From assembly GCA_965371785.1 (NCBI GenBank), contig CBDUZS010000051.1, positions 1 to 19,372 on the forward strand: a stretch of 19,372 nucleotides of DNA. The letters are read 5' to 3'. The position numbers and the translations under genes were made by a program. This document shows positions 15,305 to 19,372 of this stretch, piece after piece. Under the pieces are notes generated by a model. It saw nothing but the letters and a program-made list of their open reading frames with translations, did not search any database and had not been told where the DNA came from. This stretch comes from CBDUZS01 sp965371785 (GTDB taxonomy: Bacteria; Fermentibacterota; Fermentibacteria; Fermentibacterales; JCC-6). Position 1 is the stretch's first letter. Each line of letters opens with the position of its first letter.

Positions 15305-17007
15305 CAGCGCCTCCCGGAAGCCAGCATGTCTCCGCTCGGGAGAGCTGGGGAAAGCGCAATCTCAGGCTCTGTTGCCAGTATTCTCGAGACCATCCTGCTG
15401 AATGCAGGAGCCGCAAGGGCGCTTCCGAATCTGTATTCGAACTCGGGTCTGTCTATGACGACGGCAACGACCATTTCCGGGCTGTCTGCGGGTACCATTC
15501 CCACGAATGCGGAGAGGTACTCATCATCTCCGTAGGATAGTCTTTCAGCGGTTCCAGTCTTCCCGGCAACGGAAACGCCTGTTACCCTGGCAGAACCGCC
15601 CGTTCCCTCTGCAACTGCCAGGGTCAGAATCTCCCTGATATCGGCAGCGGTCTCTTCCGAAATAACCCTCTTCCTTGGGAATGTGCTCCATTCCCTCCAG
15701 AGACCATCCTCCCGGCTGGCTGCAACAAGCCTGGGTTCGAACATGATGCCGCCATTGGCGAGCGCTGCATAAGCCATTGCAAGCTGAAGAGTGGTCACTG
15801 TAACTTCCTGACCGATGGCCAGGTTGGCTTTCGATACCCCTGACCAGATAGAGGGGGGGTGCAGCACACCGCCGGATTCCCCTGGAAGCTCAATGCTTGT
15901 TATCGATCCGAATCCGAAATTCCTGCAGTAATCGTAGAGCATTGAATCGGGTATCACCACCGAGAGAATGACGGTTCCCACATTGCTCGAATAGATGATG
16001 ATCTCGTCGAGCGAGAGAGTTTCGAAGCGATGGCAATCAGTAATCGAGATCCCGCGAGCCTCAGCGGAATTCCTGCTGCAGTCGAACGAGTCCGCACGTG
16101 TGGCAAGGTCATTCTCGAGCACTGCAGCAAGAGCTATTACCTTGAAAGTGGACCCGGGTTCATGGTAACTCTCGATACAGTGGTTTGGCGCTAACGCGCC
16201 GTTCTCCAGCCGGGGAGGGTAACTCGCAAGGGCAAGGATATCACCGGTTGACGGATCGACTACAACGGCAGCCCCCCACGCCCCACCGCTCAGTTCAACG
16301 GCCTGCTCGAGCTCATCCTGAACGATGTACTGGAACCTTGAATCGATTGTAAGGATGATGTCGGAACCATTGACCGCAGGCAGGTTGTCCGCTTCCGGGT
16401 CGATGATACTGAAACCGTGGAAGGCACTCCTTTCGAGGTACGATACTCCGTCCTCTCCTCTGAGATAGCCGTCAAGCTCCCTTTCCAGCCCCTCCAGGAT
16501 TTCACCTGAACACCTCCCGATGATGCAGGCAGCGTAGTCCTGCATGGGATACACGCGATCCGAACCGTTGATGCACTCGATGAAACGCGGAAGTTCGCGT
16601 ACACTCGATAGCGCTTCCTGAAATGGAATATCGGATGCAAGTATCTGGTTTCTGCCCCGGTGATCCACTGGGACGGTAGTTCTTGCATAATCGCCGAGAC
16701 TGGCAACCAGGCTGTCGACAAGGTGTGCTTCCCCTGGCGGCACGTTCGGCCAGTACACCTCTATCGATACCACTGCCCTGTTTCCGGCGAGCAGGAACCC
16801 GTTTCTGTCGAATATCCTGCCTCTCTGAGCTTCCAGGAGGACCCTGGTCGTGTGCTGAGCCTCAGCCCTGTCGGCGAAGTGCTCATGTCTCAACAACTGT
16901 ATCCCGGCCAGCTGAGCGAATACGACTACGAACAGCCCGGTGTTGACCAGTATGGCCAGGCGGACCCTTGCTCTCCTCCTGCCCGATGTCCGGAGGGGGG
17001 CTATCAT
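15304..17007 (-). CDS. ftsI: Septal transpeptidase FtsI (PBP3-type class B PBP)
   Basis: D,D-transpeptidase that cross-links septal peptidoglycan, paired with FtsW. It has 567 residues: one N-terminal membrane helix (about 16-37), a pedestal domain starting at QRGRIFDRNG (61-70), then the penicillin-binding domain. Catalytic motifs are STFK (286-289, Ser286 the nucleophile), SSN (340-342) and KTG (483-485). There are no C-terminal PASTA repeats, unlike SpoVD-type or Firmicutes PBP2x proteins. The ATG overlaps the ftsL-like stop (ATGA); its ribosome site is weak, so translation is probably coupled. Position between ftsL and murE is canonical. Confidence 0.96.
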   Translation of the reverse strand: MIAPLRTSGRRRARVRLAILVNTGLFVVVFAQLAGIQLLRHEHFADRAEAQHTTRVLLEAQRGRIFDRNGFLLAGNRAVVSIEVYWPNVPPGEAHLVDSLVASLGDYARTTVPVDHRGRNQILASDIPFQEALSSVRELPRFIECINGSDRVYPMQDYAACIIGRCSGEILEGLERELDGYLRGEDGVSYLERSAFHGFSIIDPEADNLPAVNGSDIILTIDSRFQYIVQDELEQAVELSGGAWGAAVVVDPSTGDILALASYPPRLENGALAPNHCIESYHEPGSTFKVIALAAVLENDLATRADSFDCSRNSAEARGISITDCHRFETLSLDEIIIYSSNVGTVILSVVIPDSMLYDYCRNFGFGSITSIELPGESGGVLHPPSIWSGVSKANLAIGQEVTVTTLQLAMAYAALANGGIMFEPRLVAASREDGLWREWSTFPRKRVISEETAADIREILTLAVAEGTGGSARVTGVSVAGKTGTAERLSYGDDEYLSAFVGMVPADSPEMVVAVVIDRPEFEYRFGSALAAPAFSRMVSRILATEPEIALSPALPSGDMLASGRR

Positions 17008-17309
17008 GAGGAGTCTGCCTCTGTAACCACATGTTCGGGCACCGTTTCCACGAGCAGAAAACTCTTCAGTGGAAGGGGCTCCAACCCGAGGCTGGTGCCG
17101 ATCATCTGGAGTCTTTGTGGAGAAGTCAGACCGGCGAGTTCCAATTCCAGCTCCTGTTTCTCTCGTCTGAGAGAATCCAGCATCTCACCGGACTCCAGCA
17201 TCTCGAGGGAGAGAGACACGCGCCAGTTGTGCATTGCCACCTCGGCGGCGGCGAGGATCAGAATGGCTATGCCAACGGTGTAGGCGATCTTTCTGACCTC
17301 GCTCTTCAT
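17004..17309 (-). CDS. ftsL: FtsL-like divisome protein
   Basis: Small bitopic protein of 101 residues: a short basic start, one membrane helix (about 8-26), then a heptad-like helical stretch (about 33-64) with LDSLRREKQELELELAGL. In FtsL this coiled coil pairs with FtsB to form the FtsQLB complex that activates FtsWI. FtsL proteins are too divergent to identify by sequence alone; the call rests on size, layout and position between rsmH and ftsI, where ftsL always lies in such clusters. It overlaps both neighbours by four bases (ATGA). Confidence 0.82.
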   Translation of the reverse strand: MKSEVRKIAYTVGIAILILAAAEVAMHNWRVSLSLEMLESGEMLDSLRREKQELELELAGLTSPQRLQMIGTSLGLEPLPLKSFLLVETVPEHVVTEADSS

Positions 17310-18163
17310 ACTCTGACTCCGGTCCTCAGCCTTGCGGATCTAGCTCTCGAATTGAGTTTCTTCTCTCTAGGAGATGGTACAACCCATGGTGGTTTCGTCG
17401 GCAGGAAATGCTGGGAGTCCCGAAAGAAATGCTTGACGAGCCTGTCCTCCAGAGAATGGAATGTGATGAATGCCGCACCTCCTCCGGGAATAAGCCATTC
17501 GTGCATGTGCGAAAGCAGCGCCGCAAGATGGTCGAGCTCACCATTGATGAAAATCCGGAGAGCCTGGAATACCCTCGAAAGAGCCTTTATGGGATTGCCG
17601 CGGACGGAGCTTCTCACGGCACGAGCGAGGTCAGTGGTTGTCGACAACGGTCTTCTTCGCACAATGTTGCGCGCAACCGCGCGGCTTCTGTGCTCTTCAC
17701 CGAACCGGAAGAAGATATCAGCCAGGTCGCGTTCCGTGAATTCGTTCAGCACTTCTCCGGCCGTTGGGCAGTTTTCATTCCTGCCGAACCTCATGTCGAG
17801 CGGTCCTTCGAGCCTGTAGGAAAAACCCCTTGCGGGATCGTCGAGTTGTATTGAAGAGAGACCGAGATCGAAAAGAGCACCGGATGCATTTCCCTTACGT
17901 GACTCGGCAAGAAAGGCAGGGATCATTGTGTAACTCCCGAGCTCTATCCTGACCCTCGGTTCATCCCTGTAACGCTCCTGCAGAATACCGACGATATCGG
18001 GATCCCTGTCGAATCCGATGAGAGCAGTATTACGTGATTCACGGAGAAGAACCTCGAGATGACCGCCGCCGCCGACGGTGCCATCCACAAGAAGTTCGGG
18101 ATCGTTGGAGAGGAGAAAGGCGGATATCTCACTCGATAGTATTGGGATATGATCGAGTGCCAT
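17306..18163 (-). CDS. rsmH: 16S rRNA (cytosine-1402-N4)-methyltransferase RsmH (MraW)
   Basis: SAM-dependent methyltransferase that N4-methylates C1402 of 16S rRNA in the decoding centre. At 285 residues it is slightly short for the family (about 310). It begins with HIPILSSE, followed by the SAM-binding VDGTVGGGGH (26-35), GFDRDPD, then FDLGLSSIQLDDPARGFS and LDMRF. Near the end lie FITFHSLEDRLVKHF and the usual basic tail. The ATG lies five bases after the mraZ stop with AGAGG before it. It is the standard second gene of dcw clusters. Confidence 0.97.
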   Translation of the reverse strand: MALDHIPILSSEISAFLLSNDPELLVDGTVGGGGHLEVLLRESRNTALIGFDRDPDIVGILQERYRDEPRVRIELGSYTMIPAFLAESRKGNASGALFDLGLSSIQLDDPARGFSYRLEGPLDMRFGRNENCPTAGEVLNEFTERDLADIFFRFGEEHRSRAVARNIVRRRPLSTTTDLARAVRSSVRGNPIKALSRVFQALRIFINGELDHLAALLSHMHEWLIPGGGAAFITFHSLEDRLVKHFFRDSQHFLPTKPPWVVPSPREKKLNSRARSARLRTGVRV

Positions 18164-18168
18164 GACCT

Positions 18169-18606
18169 CTAGATATCTATCTCGAGGTCTTCGGCAACCT
18201 CTTCGTATGAGAACCTTTCATTCCGGGAGTACGTTTCGAAGTTGTCAGGTGACCAGATTTCAATAGCATCGAATTGACCCAGGAAGACCACTTCGCTCTC
18301 GATCCCTGCCATCGATTGAAGTTCTGCAGGGATCGAAATCCTTCCCTGGGAGTCGATGCTTACCGGTCTGAGATACCTTGCGGACATCCGAAGAAAGAAA
18401 CGGTTTCTGCTGTTGCTCCTCGATAGCTTCAGGAGTTCGCTTCTTACCCTGCTCCATTTCTCATGGGGATAGAGCACTAGACAACCGTCGAGACCGAGGT
18501 TGAGGTAAAGACTCTCGCCCGTCAACTGTCTTCTGAAATGAGCAGGAACGCTTACCCGTCCCTTGTCGTCCAGTGTATGCACATGAATTCCGGTAAACTC
18601 CACCAT
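18169..18606 (-). CDS. mraZ: Transcriptional regulator MraZ
   Basis: First gene of the cluster; 145 residues, normal. It has two SpoVT/AbrB-like swapped-hairpin domains: TLDDKGRVSVPAHFR (11-25) and SIDSQGRISIPAEL (83-96). MraZ forms ring-shaped oligomers and in E. coli represses its own promoter by binding TGGG repeats. The acidic tail EEVAEDLEIDI is unremarkable. The ATG at 18606 follows a strong GGAGGG site. TGGG boxes overlap the promoter directly upstream, which fits autoregulation of the whole operon. Confidence 0.96.
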   Translation of the reverse strand: MVEFTGIHVHTLDDKGRVSVPAHFRRQLTGESLYLNLGLDGCLVLYPHEKWSRVRSELLKLSRSNSRNRFFLRMSARYLRPVSIDSQGRISIPAELQSMAGIESEVVFLGQFDAIEIWSPDNFETYSRNERFSYEEVAEDLEIDI

Positions 18607-18624
18607 TGTTCCCTCCGGAATTCA

Positions 18625-18652
18625 ATTCTACCCCACTTTCCCCCCCTGTCAA
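18625..18652 (-). promoter_or_regulatory. Main promoter of the dcw operon
   Basis: A perfect -35 TTGACA (18652-18647) and TAGAAT as -10 (18630-18625, five of six) are 16 bases apart. The spacer is G-rich: seven G, then AAA, then GTGGGG. Transcription would start near 18618, giving a leader of about a dozen bases with GGAGGG (18616-18611) before the mraZ ATG. Confidence 0.8.
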
Positions 18653-18682
18653 CCCACTATATGGGATAATATCCCACCTGGG
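18631..18682 (-). promoter_or_regulatory. Probable MraZ operator: TGGG boxes and a palindrome
   Basis: Read on the minus strand, GTGGG boxes begin at 18677, 18657 and 18636, with a run of seven G beginning at 18646. Offsets of 20, 11 and 10 bases keep them on about one face of the helix. E. coli MraZ binds TGGG repeats with 10-bp period over its own promoter. The box at 18677 is part of a perfect palindrome, TGGGATA-A-TATCCCA on the plus strand (18662-18676), and a further inverted pair CCCACCTGGG lies at 18673-18682. Binding by MraZ is inference. Confidence 0.6.
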
Positions 18683-18835
18683 TACCACCACACGATTCGC
18701 AGAGGAGCATAACTTGCAGGTATACAACTAATTATCAGTATATCTCCGAGTGTTGCTTATTAAGGAATAGATATGCAGTTATCGGGGGAACGGATGATCG
18801 TCGGTTTTGAGAGCACCACTACAGGGTGTGTGCAG

Positions 18836-19372
18836 CTACTTCTTGCGCTTCATCCGGCGAAGCACAGGAATCCGTTTGCGGATCATCGGGTTGTCCTCGC
18901 TGTAGTAGTAGTGATAGCGGTACGTGTAGTAACCGTAGGACGTGTACATCGTGAGAGGATCGAATCCGTTCAGAACGGCCCCCGGGAGCGTCGAGGATGT
19001 TCGCTTCAGTTTCGTCCAGGCGGACTGGAGGACCTTCCTGTTTGCCAGGTGTGCTCCCACCACCAGCAGGGTTTCATCGATTGCCGAACTGAGCAGGATG
19101 GCATCCGTGACCACCGCAATGGGTGGGCTGTCGAAGATGACGACGTCGTATCTCTCGGAAACCAGTTTGATGAACTTCCCGACTTTCTTGCTGCCGAGCA
19201 GTTCAGAAGGGTTGTGCGGTATGTGTCCGCTGGTCAGGAGGGACAGGTTCTCGACACCGGACTTCCTTACAGTCTCACCAAGGCTGTTGAGTCCCGAGAT
19301 ACATTCAGCGAAGCCGGGTTCTCTGTTAATGCTGAATATCTGGTGTATCACTGGTCTGCGAAGGTCGGTATC
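18836..19372 (-). CDS. BY-kinase / CpsD-Wzc-like tyrosine kinase, C-terminal part
   Basis: Bacterial tyrosine autokinase that controls polymer length or export of capsular or exopolysaccharide. The frame runs off the right edge, so the start and the Walker A loop are not visible; 178 residues are seen. The visible part starts with DTDLRRP, the Walker A' motif, followed by Walker B YDVVIFDSPP. The GTG at 19351 is internal. The tail has a tyrosine-rich cluster (MYTSYGYYTYRYHYYYSED), the usual autophosphorylation site, then a basic end RKRIPVLRRMKRKK. It could be a separate CpsD-type kinase or the cytoplasmic end of a Wzc-type fusion; the window cannot tell. It lies 229 bp upstream of mraZ on the same strand. 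Confidence 0.85.
   Translation of the reverse strand, partial: DTDLRRPVIHQIFSINREPGFAECISGLNSLGETVRKSGVENLSLLTSGHIPHNPSELLGSKKVGKFIKLVSERYDVVIFDSPPIAVVTDAILLSSAIDETLLVVGAHLANRKVLQSAWTKLKRTSSTLPGAVLNGFDPLTMYTSYGYYTYRYHYYYSEDNPMIRKRIPVLRRMKRKK

Noticed and set aside
18700..18835. Small gene or RNA between the kinase and the mraZ control region
   Set aside because: No frame with a ribosome site, no stable hairpin with a T-run, and only weak AT-rich promoter-like strings.
1..19372. CRISPR array, insertion sequence or complete novel defence system
   Set aside because: No regularly spaced repeats or transposase are visible; the only mobile-element gene is the integrase at the left edge, whose cargo lies outside the window.

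Overview
The window is about 19.4 kb of bacterial chromosome of moderate GC content. Its core is an almost complete division and cell wall (dcw) cluster, all on the minus strand and read from right to left. A tmRNA gene with an integrase at its 3' end lies on the left. The end of a polysaccharide-type tyrosine kinase gene enters from the right. MurE carries the DNPR motif of meso-diaminopimelate-adding enzymes, the PBP3-type transpeptidase has no PASTA repeats, and the cluster order matches that of Gram-negative bacteria. These point to a Gram-negative, DAP-type bacterium. Divergent motifs in several proteins suggest a poorly sampled lineage, possibly an uncultivated FCB-like phylum, but the sequence does not prove that.

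Left region (1-1690). Positions 3-1037 (+) are an open tyrosine recombinase frame whose start lies outside the window. Its last 65 bases overlap, antisense, the 3' end of ssrA (tmRNA, 973-1322, minus). This is the usual layout of a genomic island or prophage integrated at ssrA, with the element extending left out of view. The tmRNA folds well at its tRNA-like end and first pseudoknot, but it has almost no room for a tag reading frame: only 2 to about 6 codons fit, against 10 in E. coli. Divergent promoters separate ssrA from rpmB (zinc-type ribosomal protein L28, +), which ends at a clear intrinsic terminator.

Central region (1682-18606, minus). The transcription order is mraZ, rsmH, ftsL-like, ftsI, murE, murF, mraY, murD, ftsW, murG, murC, ftsQ, ftsA, ftsZ, then, after a 98-bp gap, a radical SAM protein of the TIGR03960-like family. 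Most junctions overlap by 1-14 bases or are separated by a few bases, so one long, translationally coupled operon is likely. Together the genes make UDP-MurNAc-pentapeptide (MurC, MurD, MurE, MurF), lipid I and II (MraY, MurG), septal peptidoglycan (FtsW, FtsI), and the Z-ring and its membrane bridge (FtsZ, FtsA, FtsQ, FtsL). murB and ddl, often found between murC and ftsQ, are absent and must lie elsewhere. A strong sigma70-type promoter precedes mraZ. It is overlaid by TGGG boxes at about 10-bp spacing and a 15-bp palindrome, which fits autoregulation by MraZ.

Right edge (18836-19372, minus). This is the C-terminal part of a CpsD/Wzc-like BY-kinase with a tyrosine-rich tail, which hints at an exopolysaccharide locus beyond the window. 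The 229 bp between it and mraZ contain the mraZ control region and no gene I can support.
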